Assembly (NCBI RefSeq): GCF_003992665.1 | Contig: NZ_RZMX01000059.1 | Coordinates: forward strand, 124,001 to 188,000 | Origin: Pelagibacterium montanilacus | Lineage (GTDB): Bacteria > Pseudomonadota > Alphaproteobacteria > Rhizobiales > Devosiaceae | Direction of reading: 5' to 3' | DNA length: 64,000 nucleotides | Shown: positions 17,031 through 25,808 of the stretch, piece by piece | How positions within the stretch are numbered: the first letter of the stretch is position 1 | Layout of the letters: each line of letters opens with the position of its first letter | Position numbers and translations under genes: made by a program | Notes under the pieces: generated by a model | The model's input: the letters and a program-made list of their open reading frames with translations, nothing else | Told to the model about the DNA's origin: nothing | Database searches by the model: none

Positions 17031-17914
17031 GCGCTGGAGGCGCGAAGCTGACGACCATGTCCCCGACGCGGCTGGGCATTCTGGTCATGCTGTTGGGCAT
17101 GTTCCTGTTCTCGCTCAACGACGCCATGGGCAAATGGCTGGTCTCGACCTATTCGGTCGGTCAGGTGCTCCTGCTGCGCTCCCTCGTCGCCATGGTCATC
17201 CTTCTGCCCTTCATCTGGAGCGTGGGGTTCAAGTCGCTCGTCGAGGTCGAACGCCCCCGCCTGCAGGCGGCCCGGGTGCTTTTCTCGTCGGCGGAAGTCT
17301 TCTGCTTTTACTGGGCGGTCTATTTCCTGCCCCTTGCCGACGTGATGACCTACTGGCTCGCCGCCCCCATCTACGTGGCCGCCATGTCGCCCTTCCTGCT
17401 CAAGGAAAAGGTCGGCATCGTGCGCTGGACGGCCATCGCCATCGGCTTTGCCGGCGTTCTGATCGCGCTTACCCCTTCCGGTGAGGTCCAGCCCATCGCC
17501 ATCGTCGTGGCGGTTCTGGGCACGCTGTCCTTCGCCATGATCGTGATCACCGGGCGCACCCTGCGCAACACGCCCGACAAGACCCTGGTCTTCTGGCAGA
17601 TCGCCGGCGCGGCGGGCATCGGGCTGGTTACCGCGCCCTTCGGATGGGTCACCCCGACCGGCCCCGATTTCCTGCTTCTGGGGCTTTTGGGCGTGGTCGC
17701 CATGCTGGCCCATATGTGCGTGAACCGTGCCGTCAAGCTGGCCGATGCCGCCGTGGTCGCCCCACTGCAATATACGCTGCTGCCCTGGGCCATCATCCTG
17801 GGCTATCTGTTCTTCGGTGACCTCCCGCGCCTCACCATGCTGGTCGGCGCCGCCATCATCGTGGCCTCGGGCCTGTTCATCTACTTCCGCGAACAACAGC
17901 TCAAGAAGCGCTGA
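17027..17914 (+). CDS. EamA/DMT-family permease
   Basis: A 295-residue membrane protein with about ten helices in two EamA repeats, starting TRLGILVMLLGMFLFSLNDAMGKWL and ending FGDLPRLTMLVGAAIIVASGLFIYF. DMT permeases transport metabolites or export products; the substrate is unknown. It is the last gene of the acid-sugar block, translationally coupled to the dehydratase by an ATGA overlap. The longer frame beginning at 16772 only overlaps the dehydratase. Confidence 0.85.
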   Translation: MSAGGAKLTTMSPTRLGILVMLLGMFLFSLNDAMGKWLVSTYSVGQVLLLRSLVAMVILLPFIWSVGFKSLVEVERPRLQAARVLFSSAEVFCFYWAVYFLPLADVMTYWLAAPIYVAAMSPFLLKEKVGIVRWTAIAIGFAGVLIALTPSGEVQPIAIVVAVLGTLSFAMIVITGRTLRNTPDKTLVFWQIAGAAGIGLVTAPFGWVTPTGPDFLLLGLLGVVAMLAHMCVNRAVKLADAAVVAPLQYTLLPWAIILGYLFFGDLPRLTMLVGAAIIVASGLFIYFREQQLKKR

Positions 17915-17933
17915 AAACGCCTCGGGGCTCGGG

Positions 17934-17952
17934 GCCGGCGCTTAGCGCCGGC
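17934..17952. terminator. Short GC hairpin between convergent genes
   Basis: GCCGGCGC TTA GCGCCGGC is a perfect 8-bp stem with a three-base loop. The loop is the stop codon of the minus-strand ThuA-like gene. It sits 20 bases after the plus-strand EamA gene. No T-run follows on either strand, so termination is possible but unproven. Confidence 0.35.
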
Positions 17953-18697
17953 AGCCGGCCCAGTCCACGATCCCCGCCCACAGCGCACCGTAGCCGTCCC
18001 ACTCCACAAAGCTCGGCGGCGCCCAGTGTGGTCCGCAATCGGAGGTGAAGGCCACCGAACGGCCCCGGCCATGGGTGCCGCAAACGATCAGCGGATCCTC
18101 GCCAACGCTGGCGACAACCGTCGCGCCGGGCTTGGGTGATACGCGGTTGTAACCCAGAAGGTCCGGCCAGGCGCCGGTGATCTTGGTCACCACAGGATGG
18201 GCCGGATCGCTGGCCACCGGCGCGATCCCGTTGGGGGTCTCGACCCGATCGTCATGGCGCGACAGCGTCACGGGCAGCGCCTCCTCGACCGGGCTGCCCG
18301 CATACTGGCCCTTGGCCTCGATCCCCTGGAACGTCAGGTAGCCGCCCACCATCACCAGCCCGCCGCCATTGGCCACATAGTCCCGGATCGTCTCCAGCCG
18401 GTTGGGCAGGGGCACCGAACGCACGAAGGTGTCCGGGTGCAGCAGCAGCGTATTCGCGCCGATGTCCGAGAGGATCACGCAGTCGAACCGCGCCAGTTCA
18501 TCGGGCGTGTGGGGAAAATCCCGGGCCGCTATATGGGCCGGTTGATAGGCCACGTCCCAGCCCGCCGCCTCCAGCGCATCGCGCAGCCAGCCCACGCCCT
18601 CGGCGTATTCGGTGGTGGTAAAGCTGTCGAACCCCTTTTGGTGGATCGAATGCACGGTCCAGGATTCGCCGGCGATCAGGACGGAGGGTTTTGTCAT
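17942..18697 (-). CDS. ThuA-like/COG5426 class I glutamine-amidotransferase-fold protein
   Basis: A 251-residue cytoplasmic protein. MTKPSVLIAGESWTVHSIHQKGFDSF, VILSDIGANTLLLHPDTF and LVMVGGYLTFQGIEAKGQY are typical of the uncharacterised COG5426 group with a glutamine-amidotransferase/ThuA-like fold. I do not see a classical GxCxG nucleophile elbow, so a true amidotransferase activity is doubtful. It is the third gene of a minus-strand cdd-lacI-thuA-like operon, seven bases after the LacI gene. Homologues often lie beside sugar or nucleoside uptake systems; the function is unknown. Confidence 0.65.
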   Translation of the reverse strand: MTKPSVLIAGESWTVHSIHQKGFDSFTTTEYAEGVGWLRDALEAAGWDVAYQPAHIAARDFPHTPDELARFDCVILSDIGANTLLLHPDTFVRSVPLPNRLETIRDYVANGGGLVMVGGYLTFQGIEAKGQYAGSPVEEALPVTLSRHDDRVETPNGIAPVASDPAHPVVTKITGAWPDLLGYNRVSPKPGATVVASVGEDPLIVCGTHGRGRSVAFTSDCGPHWAPPSFVEWDGYGALWAGIVDWAGCRR

Positions 18698-18704
18698 TGC
18701 TGGT

Positions 18705-19709
18705 TCATCCTTTTGGTTGCGCGGCCGAATGCCGGATGACGAGTTCCACCGGCAGCCGGGTGAGGGAAGGAGGCGGGGCCTTGCCCGCGATCATCGCCAT
18801 GATCTTCTCGACCGCCTGACGTCCCATCTCCGCGATAGGCTGGCGGACGCTGGTCAGGGCCGGATGGACGAGTTCGGCAAAGGGCATGTCGTCAAACCCG
18901 ACCAGCGACAGATCGGTGGGCACCGAAAGCCCCATCCGCCGGGTGGCCTCGAGGATGCCGATGGCGATATAGTCCGAGCAGGCGAGGATGGCGCTGGGCC
19001 GGTCGGGCCCGGTCAGCAGGCGCTGGGCGGCCTCGTGCCCGAACGCGCGCGTATAGGCGCCCAGCAGCACCCAGTCAGGCCGGATCGGCAGGCCGCTCTC
19101 GGCCATGGCGCGCGCAAAGCCCTCGCGCCGCTCCTTTACCGAAAACAGCGTCTCCGGCCCCGAAACCAGTGCGATGTCGCGGTGCCCGGCATCAATCAGG
19201 TGCCTGGTGGCGAGATAGGCGCCCTGGGCGTTCTCCACAAAAATCCGCGGCACATCCACCCCGGGGATGTCTTCGTCAAGGATCACGACGTTCGAGCGCT
19301 TGCGCAACAGCGTGGCCAGCCGCCCGTCGTCGGGCTCGTTGGTCATCATGATCAGCCCGTCTACATGCTGGTCGCGCAGCCGGTTGATCGCCGCGATCTC
19401 GCGCTCGCGCGAACCCCGCGTGGACGAGATGTAGACCGCATAACCGTGCCGCTCGGCCTCCTGCTCGATCGCGGCGGCGAGTTCGGCAAAGAACGGGTTG
19501 GCGATCTCGGGGGTGACCAGCGCAATCGCCTCGGTCTTGCCCGTCGAGAGCCGCTTGGCCAGGAGGTTCGGCCGGTAGTCGAGCTTGGCGATGGCCGCGT
19601 CGATCCGGTCGGTTGTAATCTGGGGCAGCTCGATCCGGTTGTTGAGATAGCGCGACACCGCAGTGGGCGAAACCCCCGCCTCCCGCGCCACGTCACTGAG
19701 GGTGGCCAT
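18705..19709 (-). CDS. LacI-family transcriptional regulator of the nucleoside block
   Basis: A 334-residue repressor-type protein. HTH at residues 2-25 (ATLSDVAREAGVSPTAVSRY), hinge ending RPNLLAKRLS, then an effector domain starting TEAIALVTPEIANPFFAEL, the RbsR/PurR style. ATG 19709 is preceded by AGGAGGG at good distance. Its start overlaps the 3' end of the cytidine deaminase gene. A TAAACC-type operator is found in the divergent promoter at 20808-20821, so it likely represses the nucleoside uptake genes and its own operon. The inducer is probably a nucleoside or sugar (inference). Confidence 0.88.
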   Translation of the reverse strand: MATLSDVAREAGVSPTAVSRYLNNRIELPQITTDRIDAAIAKLDYRPNLLAKRLSTGKTEAIALVTPEIANPFFAELAAAIEQEAERHGYAVYISSTRGSREREIAAINRLRDQHVDGLIMMTNEPDDGRLATLLRKRSNVVILDEDIPGVDVPRIFVENAQGAYLATRHLIDAGHRDIALVSGPETLFSVKERREGFARAMAESGLPIRPDWVLLGAYTRAFGHEAAQRLLTGPDRPSAILACSDYIAIGILEATRRMGLSVPTDLSLVGFDDMPFAELVHPALTSVRQPIAEMGRQAVEKIMAMIAGKAPPPSLTRLPVELVIRHSAAQPKG

Positions 19710-20676
19710 GCCCGCCCTCCTTGTTCCCGGCTGCGCCGCGTGACCATGCCAGGATCGATACACCCGCGTCGGGCGCCAGAGCACCCATAAGCTGGCGCGT
19801 GGCCGCTCCGTGGTCCACCGGCCCCGATGGGTCGGCCCCCACATGGACCTGCGCGATGTCCTCATAGTCATAACCATGGGCAACGAGCGCGATCAGCGCA
19901 GCCTGGATCGGCGTCATCGTCGGGTTGAACGCGACGCTTTCGATGGCCACCCCGCTCAACAGCGTTCCGTCGCGCATCTCGATAACCGCCGCCGCAGGCG
20001 CTTGCGAATAAGGCGTGTGACTTCGCGCCCCAGCCTCGAGCAGCGCATCGCGCACCGCGCCATCAACCGTCCATCCATGCGCGACCGGATGGGCCGAGGT
20101 CCGGCCGGGCACGGCCCCGCATCCGCCCAGATAGGCCGGATCGAAGGGCCAGGGGTAAAGATCGGCGAGCATCAGCCGATGCCCGAGCGGATCGATCAGC
20201 TCGATCTCGTCCCGCCAGTCGAATTCGCACAGATATTGCCGGCAATGGGCGCAGGGATGCGCCTCTGAAATTGCGATGCGCGCGAGCCTGTTGCCTCGGG
20301 CATAGGCGCGTGTGGCCACAAAGCCTTCCGCATGGATCGTCATGGCGATCGGTGCGCCGGGAAACTCGAGATTCCATCCCAGCACAAGGGCGCCCGTTTC
20401 GGCCTCCAGCCCCACCGCGCCCACGTGAAAGCCCGACAACGGAGGGGTGGCGCGCTCGGCGGCGAGGGCGACCAGATGGACCATCAACTGGTCCGTCGAG
20501 CCCAGGCCGAACCGCTCGACCAGTCCCTGCGCCGCCGCGCGTGGGATCACGCTGTCTGCATCCGTGGCAATATAGGGGGCCGCCGCGGCGCGAAGCGCCT
20601 CGCCGAATGCTGCCTCCCCGTCCTCGAAGCGCGTCCTTGCTTTTCGATCTGCAACAAAGGGGTTTCGGGAGCTCAC
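19693..20676 (-). CDS. cdd: Cytidine deaminase (dimeric, E. coli Cdd type)
   Basis: About 327 residues, the long two-domain form (E. coli Cdd is 294). The zinc site is clear: His115-Ala-Glu117 in TIHAEGF and Cys142/Cys145 in HPCAHCRQ. The 27-residue His-to-Cys spacing equals that of E. coli Cdd. The catalytic glutamate is Glu117. It deaminates cytidine or deoxycytidine to uridine or deoxyuridine. The start is uncertain: adjacent GTGs at 20679 and 20676 follow AAGGGGG, and a further GTG is at 20703. First gene of the minus-strand operon, divergent from the amidohydrolase. Confidence 0.85.
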   Translation of the reverse strand: MSSRNPFVADRKARTRFEDGEAAFGEALRAAAAPYIATDADSVIPRAAAQGLVERFGLGSTDQLMVHLVALAAERATPPLSGFHVGAVGLEAETGALVLGWNLEFPGAPIAMTIHAEGFVATRAYARGNRLARIAISEAHPCAHCRQYLCEFDWRDEIELIDPLGHRLMLADLYPWPFDPAYLGGCGAVPGRTSAHPVAHGWTVDGAVRDALLEAGARSHTPYSQAPAAAVIEMRDGTLLSGVAIESVAFNPTMTPIQAALIALVAHGYDYEDIAQVHVGADPSGPVDHGAATRQLMGALAPDAGVSILAWSRGAAGNKEGGHGHPQ

Positions 20677-20771
20677 CACGGCCCCCCTTGGGCAACCCGC
20701 CACCCCGATGCATGCAGAATGTGCATTTCCGTGTTGCGCTTATCGGCTGTGCATTTCTGGCAGGAATGCAT

Positions 20772-20821
20772 TTGACATCGCCCGGAACCATGGTGTTAGA
20801 TCGCTAAGTAAACCGCTTTAC
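20772..20821 (+). promoter_or_regulatory. Promoter and LacI operator of the nucleoside uptake operon
   Basis: TTGACA (20772-20777) and TTAGAT (20796-20801) with an 18-base spacer form a sigma-70-like promoter. Just downstream, GTAAACCGCTTTAC (20808-20821) pairs at 12 of 14 positions and has the TAAACC-type half-sites typical of LacI-family operators, overlapping the expected transcription start. The LacI gene of the divergent operon is the obvious partner. Confidence 0.6.
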
Positions 20822-20834
20822 CAAGCGAGGTCAA

Positions 20835-22178
20835 ATGGCATCTGTGCTCCTCAATAACGCGACGATCCTGACCGTCGACAGAGCTGGCACCGTGCTCGAA
20901 GGCGGGTGGATTTCCATTGCCGGGGGCCGGATCGCGGCGCTCGGGCCGGCTGGTTCGGCCCCCGCTCCTGAGGACTTCGACACCGTTCATGACCTCGATG
21001 GGCATCTGATCATGCCGGGCCTCGTCAACGCCCATACCCATGCCGCCATGATCCTCTTTCGCGGCCGCGCCGAGGGCCAGAGCCTCCTGACCATGGAAGG
21101 CTGGTACAACGCCATCCGCGAGCCCGAACTGGTCATGGAAGGGTCCGATGTGGGTCCTGCGGTCGAGCTGAGCTGTGCGGAAATGCTCCTCTCTGGCACC
21201 ACCGCCTTTTGCGAACAGTACTTCTTCGCCTCCGAGATCACAGCCGCGGTCGCCCGGTCGGGCATGCGCGCGGTCATCGCCTACGGTATCGTCGAGCTGG
21301 GCGATGAAGCCCATGGCCTTGCCGAACTGGACAAGGCTCGCGCCTTCATCGGGCAGCAGCGGTCCTCCGATGGGCGGATCGTGCCCTGGATCGGCCCCCA
21401 CGCGCCGTATGTCGACAATTCCGAGACCCTGCTCAAGGCCGAGATCGAGCTGGCCCGGGCCCATGGCTGCGGGCTGCACCTGCACATGGCCGCCGGCCCC
21501 GAGGACAACACTCAAACGCTGGAGCGCTATGGGCTGACTGCCACGCAGGCCCTCGAGCAGGACGGCTTTTTCTCGGTTCGCGTCCACGCGGCCCATTGCC
21601 TCGATCTCTCGCCCGAGGATATCGAGGTTTTCGCCCGTGCGCCGGCGGCCTCGGTTGCCTATTGCGCGTCCGCCGGCCTGCGCTCGGGCCGTGCGGGCAT
21701 CTGCCCCGCGATTGCCTTGCGGGACAAGGGCGTCACGGTGGCGCTGGGCACCGACAACGTCGCGGCCAATAACGCCTATGACATGATTTCCGAAATGCGC
21801 GTCGCCGGACTCGTGGCCTCGCACCGGGAAAACCGGGCCCAGCCGATCTCGAGTGCCGATCTGGTGCGTATGGCCACCATCGAAGGCGCGCGCGCACTCG
21901 GGCTCGACGGGGAGACCGGGTCTCTCGAGGTCGGCAAGGCCGCCGACATCATTGCCATCGATCTGTCGGGCGCCGGGTATTCGGAAACCCCCGATATCGA
22001 AACCCTGCTCGTGTATTCCGGCTCGGGGCGCGATGTGCGCCACGTCTGGGTTGCCGGCGAGCAGCTCGTCGCCGATCGCAAGCTCGTGCGCAAGGATCTC
22101 GCCGAGATCCGGTCGGCCTATTCAACCACCTATGAAGCGTTCTGGACCCGCGTCGAAACCGCCAGAAAGGTCGCCTGA
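20835..22178 (+). CDS. Amidohydrolase, MtaD/TrzN-like fold with altered active site
   Basis: A 447-residue amidohydrolase. Metal-binding residues are visible: His67 and His69 (NAHTH), His217 (GLHLHMAA), His254 (HAAHCLDL) and Asp307 (GTDN). The family consensus HxHxxE after strand 5 reads HLHMAA, so the catalytic Glu is Ala220. The usual HNP motif on strand 7 reads YCAS (Cys277). Classical relatives deaminate S-adenosylhomocysteine, guanine or triazines. The context (nucleoside hydrolase, nucleoside ABC importer) suggests a purine-related substrate, but the altered residues argue for a different reaction. It is first in the operon and overlaps the hydrolase gene by a shared base (TGATG). Confidence 0.75.
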   Translation: MASVLLNNATILTVDRAGTVLEGGWISIAGGRIAALGPAGSAPAPEDFDTVHDLDGHLIMPGLVNAHTHAAMILFRGRAEGQSLLTMEGWYNAIREPELVMEGSDVGPAVELSCAEMLLSGTTAFCEQYFFASEITAAVARSGMRAVIAYGIVELGDEAHGLAELDKARAFIGQQRSSDGRIVPWIGPHAPYVDNSETLLKAEIELARAHGCGLHLHMAAGPEDNTQTLERYGLTATQALEQDGFFSVRVHAAHCLDLSPEDIEVFARAPAASVAYCASAGLRSGRAGICPAIALRDKGVTVALGTDNVAANNAYDMISEMRVAGLVASHRENRAQPISSADLVRMATIEGARALGLDGETGSLEVGKAADIIAIDLSGAGYSETPDIETLLVYSGSGRDVRHVWVAGEQLVADRKLVRKDLAEIRSAYSTTYEAFWTRVETARKVA

Positions 22179-23143
22179 TGGCCCCCAACCGGCTCATCCT
22201 CGATACCGATGGCGGGGTAGACGACGCCCAGGCCCTGCTCATGCTGCTGGCCAATGATCGCGCGCCCGACGCCATCACCACAGTGTTCGGCAATGTTGGC
22301 TGCGATGCGGCCACGCGCAACATCCTCGCCGTTCTGGCCGTGGCCGAAGCAGGGGATATTCCGGTCCATCAGGGCGCGCATGCGCCACTCGTCCAGCCGG
22401 TGATCGACGCCAGATACATTCACGGCGAGGACGGGCTGGGCGGCGCCCCCCGCCCGGCAAGCCTGCCAGAACTTCGGAGCGCCGATGCCATCGGATTTCT
22501 GCGCACGAGCTCCAGGGATGCCGCCGCGCGCGGCGAGAAGGTCGATATCCTGATGATCGGCCCGCTCACCAACCTCGCCACCGCGCTGCGGCTCGAGCCG
22601 TCCATCGTCTCGGGCATTGGCCGGCTCACCATCATGGGCGGGACGCTTCACGGCCGCGGCAACACCACCCCGGCGGCCGAGTTCAACATCTACGCCGACC
22701 CCGAATCCGCCGCCATCGTCTTTGAGGCCGATATCGAGACCCTCGTCGTCCCGTGGGAGCCGTGCGTCTCTCACTTCATGGACGGGCCGGACGTCGACGC
22801 CCTCCTGGGCCGCACGGCCAATAGCCCGCAAGCCGAGTTCTCCCGCGCCCTGGTCAGCCACGCGCGCAGCATCATTGCCGGCTATGGCGGGGGCGATGTC
22901 TTCCGCTTTGTCGATCCCCTGGCCGCGGCCGTGGTCATCGATCCCTCCATCGTCACCCGCGCCATCGAGGCGTCGGTCGCCGTGGTTCTCGCGCCGGGTC
23001 TCGCGCGCGGGATGACGCTCGTCGATCCGTCCGGACGGCTGGGAACGCCGCCCGTCACGCTTGTGGAAACCGCCCGGCTCGATCGGGTGGTGGAGTTCTA
23101 TGCACACTCGATCGCCGACCGGAAACCAGCCCAACCCTTCTGA
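22178..23143 (+). CDS. Inosine/uridine-preferring nucleoside hydrolase
   Basis: A 321-residue Ca2+-dependent ribohydrolase. The N-terminal aspartate cluster LDTDGGVDDAQAL is the family signature; AAEFNIYADPESAAIVFEA and the preceding MIGPLTNLATAL are further conserved blocks. It cleaves the N-glycosidic bond of nucleosides to base and ribose. ATG 22178 shares bases with the upstream stop. It is followed after 17 bases by the BMP-type binding protein, so imported nucleosides would be split directly inside the cell. Confidence 0.9.
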   Translation: MAPNRLILDTDGGVDDAQALLMLLANDRAPDAITTVFGNVGCDAATRNILAVLAVAEAGDIPVHQGAHAPLVQPVIDARYIHGEDGLGGAPRPASLPELRSADAIGFLRTSSRDAAARGEKVDILMIGPLTNLATALRLEPSIVSGIGRLTIMGGTLHGRGNTTPAAEFNIYADPESAAIVFEADIETLVVPWEPCVSHFMDGPDVDALLGRTANSPQAEFSRALVSHARSIIAGYGGGDVFRFVDPLAAAVVIDPSIVTRAIEASVAVVLAPGLARGMTLVDPSGRLGTPPVTLVETARLDRVVEFYAHSIADRKPAQPF

Positions 23144-23159
23144 CAGGAGCGCCAATACC

Positions 23160-24203
23160 ATGACTTTCACCCTAGCACGCAGAGGTTTCGGCCTCGCTCT
23201 CGCCGCCGGACTTCTGACCTCCGTATCCGCAGGTGCGGTCCTCGCCCAGGAATACACCGAGGACAATCCGCTCAAGGTGGCGTTCGTCGTCCACGGCACG
23301 CTGGGCGACAAGAGCTTTTTGGACAGCGCCGCCGAGGGCCTGAACCGCGCCGCCGAAGAACTGCCCGTCACCGTCAACATCGTGGAAGCCGGGCTCGAGC
23401 GCTCGCGCTGGCAGCCTGCTCTGGCGGACGTCACCGACGGCGACTACGACGTGGTGATCGCCGGAACCTGGGAAATGCTCGGCTTCATGACCGATCTCGC
23501 CCCGGACTATCCGGAAAAGCAGTTCATCTTGTTCGATGATACGCCCGATTACACGGCCGGCGACTATTCCAACATCATGGGCATCCAGTATCAGGTGTCC
23601 GATGCGGCCTATCTCGCGGGCTACGCCGCGGCCAGCATTTCCGAGACCGGAGAGATCGGTCAGATTCTGGGCGTCGAAGGCCACACCATTCTGGAATTCG
23701 TCTACGGATTTGAACAGGGCGCTCTTGCCGCCGATCCCGACGTCGATCTCGTCCGCGCTGTGGCCGGCGACTTCACCGATCCGGCCCGCGGCAAGGAACT
23801 GGCGCTGGCCCAGTTCGCCCAGGGCACCGATATCGTCTTCCCCATCGCTGGCGGAACAGGGATCGGCGCTTTGCAGGCGGCCCGCGACGAAGGCAAGCTC
23901 GCCATCGGTGTGGACAGTGATCAGGCCACCATCTTTGCCGACACCGACCAGGCCCAGGCCGACGTGATCTTCACCTCCGTGGAAAAGAAGATCGGCGATT
24001 CGCTTTACACCGCCCTCGAGCAGACCATCGAGGGAACCGCCACATATGGCGAAACCCTCCTGCTTGGCCTTGCCGATGGCGCCGTGGGCATCTCCAAGAA
24101 TGCCCAGTACGAGGCCATCGTCCCCGAGGACGTCCGGGCCGAGATCGAGGAGATCGAGCAGCAGATCATCGCCGGCGACATCGAAGTCGACTCTGCGATG
24201 TAA
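23160..24203 (+). CDS. BMP-family nucleoside ABC transporter substrate-binding protein
   Basis: 347 residues. Signal peptide with a basic start (LARRGFGLALAAGLL) ending AVLAQ; no lipobox cysteine, so it is a soluble periplasmic protein. BMP/PnrA family features include KVAFVVHGTLGDKSFLDSAAEGL and DYSNIMGIQYQVSDAAYLAGYAA. Family members bind purine nucleosides. The mature protein is very acidic. ACAGGAG lies about 10 bases before the ATG. A hairpin follows the gene. Confidence 0.9.
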   Translation: MTFTLARRGFGLALAAGLLTSVSAGAVLAQEYTEDNPLKVAFVVHGTLGDKSFLDSAAEGLNRAAEELPVTVNIVEAGLERSRWQPALADVTDGDYDVVIAGTWEMLGFMTDLAPDYPEKQFILFDDTPDYTAGDYSNIMGIQYQVSDAAYLAGYAAASISETGEIGQILGVEGHTILEFVYGFEQGALAADPDVDLVRAVAGDFTDPARGKELALAQFAQGTDIVFPIAGGTGIGALQAARDEGKLAIGVDSDQATIFADTDQAQADVIFTSVEKKIGDSLYTALEQTIEGTATYGETLLLGLADGAVGISKNAQYEAIVPEDVRAEIEEIEQQIIAGDIEVDSAM

Positions 24204-24212
24204 CGCCCAAAG

Positions 24213-24240
24213 GGGGGTGCCGGGCAGGTCCGGCGCCCCC
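24213..24240 (+). terminator. Intra-operon hairpin after the BMP binding-protein gene
   Basis: GGGGGTGCCGG and CCGGCGCCCCC form an 11-bp stem (one G-U pair) with a six-base loop. No T-run follows. It lies between the binding protein and ATPase genes and probably stabilises the upstream mRNA or attenuates transcription, so that binding protein exceeds permease. Confidence 0.6.
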
Positions 24241-24263
24241 GCTCCTATCGGGAGGCACTGCCC

Positions 24264-25808
24264 ATGCCGCCGTTGCTCCAGGCCGAGTCCATAACCCGGA
24301 TCTATCCGGGCGGCACCGTCGCCAATGACGGGGTCTCGCTCAGCGTTGGTGCCGGCGAGATCCATGCCGTGGTCGGCGAGAACGGCGCGGGCAAGTCCAC
24401 GCTGATGAAGATCCTGTTCGGGCTCGAACAGCCAGACGCCGGCCAGTTGCGGCTGGAGGGAAAGCCCATTGCCTTTGCCAATCCGCGCGAGGCGATCGAT
24501 GCGGGCATCGGCATGGTGTTCCAGCATTTCTCTCTCGTGCCCTCCTTCACGGTCTATGAGAACGTCGCCCTGGGATCCGAACCGCGCTCCGGCATCCGCT
24601 TTGACCGCGAAAAGGCCATCGCCCAGGTGCGCGCGCTCTCCGATCAGTTCAAGCTGCGCGTCGATCCGCTCGCACGGGTTTCCAATCTCCCCGTGGGCCA
24701 GCAGCAGCGCGTCGAGATTTTGAAGGCCCTTTATCGCGACGCCCGCATCCTCATTCTCGACGAACCCACCGCCGTGCTCGCCCCCCAGGAGGTCGAGGAA
24801 CTGTTCGTGGCTATCCGCGCGCTCGTCGCCCAGGGCCGCACGGTCATCTTCATTGCCCACAAGCTGCCCGAAGTACTCGCCATATCGGACCGGATCACCG
24901 TCATGCGCGCCGGCCGCACGGTCGGCGAGGTCGCCACCAGCGAGGTCACCGAAAAGGAGCTCGCCACGCTGATGGTCGGCCGCGAGGTGAGCCTTGGCGT
25001 CGAGAGGAGCCAGTCCGACGGCGGCCGCGCCTGCGAGATCGATACCGTCTCGATCCAGTCCGAAGCCGGCGTTTCTCTCGCCACGGACCTGAGTCTGAAC
25101 GTTTATGCCGGAGAGGTCGTCGGTCTCGTGGGCGTGGAGGGAAACGGGCAGGCCGAACTGCTCGAGGCGGTGGCAGGGCTTCGCTCCGTCACCTCGGGCG
25201 AAATCCGCCTCAAGGGCGAAAACATCGTCCCGCTCGGCGTGCTCGATCGCCGGGGCAGGGGCGTTGCCTCCATTCCCGAGGACCGGCTGGCTGAAGGGCT
25301 CGCCCCGGGCGCCACGGTCGCCGAAAATCTCGTGGCCACGCGCCTGGGCGATCCGCGCTTCGTGCGCCGCGGCGTGCTCGACCTCAAGGCGATCAGAGCC
25401 AACGCAATTGCCCTGATCGACCGGTTCTCGATCCGCGTCGGCGGTCCGGCCTTCGCGGTGGGCACGCTTTCGGGCGGCAACATGCAGAAGGTCGTGGTCG
25501 CCCGCGAGCTTGCCGAGCAGCCCGAACTGTTGCTGGTCAACCAGCCCACCCGCGGCGTGGATCTGGGGGCCACCCAGTTCATCTGGGCCTCGATCACCAG
25601 GGCGCGCGATGCCGGGGCGGCGGTGCTGCTCAGTTCGGCGGACCTCTCCGAGCTTCTGGCCCTCTCGGACCGGCTCGTTGTATTCTACCGCGGCCGCATC
25701 GTCGCCGCGTTCATCAACTCCGGGGATCTGAGCGCCGAAACCCTCGGCGCCTTCATGCTCGGGCTCGAAACCCAGGACGAGACGACGATGAAGGCAGCCC
25801 TGCGATGA
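24264..25808 (+). CDS. Nucleoside ABC transporter ATPase (two ABC domains)
   Basis: A 514-residue double ATPase of the sugar/nucleoside (RbsA/YufO) type. First domain: Walker A GENGAGKST (about residues 38-46), signature variant LPVGQQQRVEI and Walker B ILILDEPTA. Second domain: degenerate Walker A GVEGNGQAEL, signature LSGGNMQKVVVAREL and LLLVNQPTRGVD. Degenerate second sites are normal in this group. GGGAGG lies 7 bases before the ATG. Ends in an ATGA overlap with the first permease. Confidence 0.92.
   Translation: MPPLLQAESITRIYPGGTVANDGVSLSVGAGEIHAVVGENGAGKSTLMKILFGLEQPDAGQLRLEGKPIAFANPREAIDAGIGMVFQHFSLVPSFTVYENVALGSEPRSGIRFDREKAIAQVRALSDQFKLRVDPLARVSNLPVGQQQRVEILKALYRDARILILDEPTAVLAPQEVEELFVAIRALVAQGRTVIFIAHKLPEVLAISDRITVMRAGRTVGEVATSEVTEKELATLMVGREVSLGVERSQSDGGRACEIDTVSIQSEAGVSLATDLSLNVYAGEVVGLVGVEGNGQAELLEAVAGLRSVTSGEIRLKGENIVPLGVLDRRGRGVASIPEDRLAEGLAPGATVAENLVATRLGDPRFVRRGVLDLKAIRANAIALIDRFSIRVGGPAFAVGTLSGGNMQKVVVARELAEQPELLLVNQPTRGVDLGATQFIWASITRARDAGAAVLLSSADLSELLALSDRLVVFYRGRIVAAFINSGDLSAETLGAFMLGLETQDETTMKAALR

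Noticed and set aside
23172-24860. Minus-strand frame of 562 codons across the BMP and ATPase genes
   Set aside because: Shadow of two strongly recognisable plus-strand genes.
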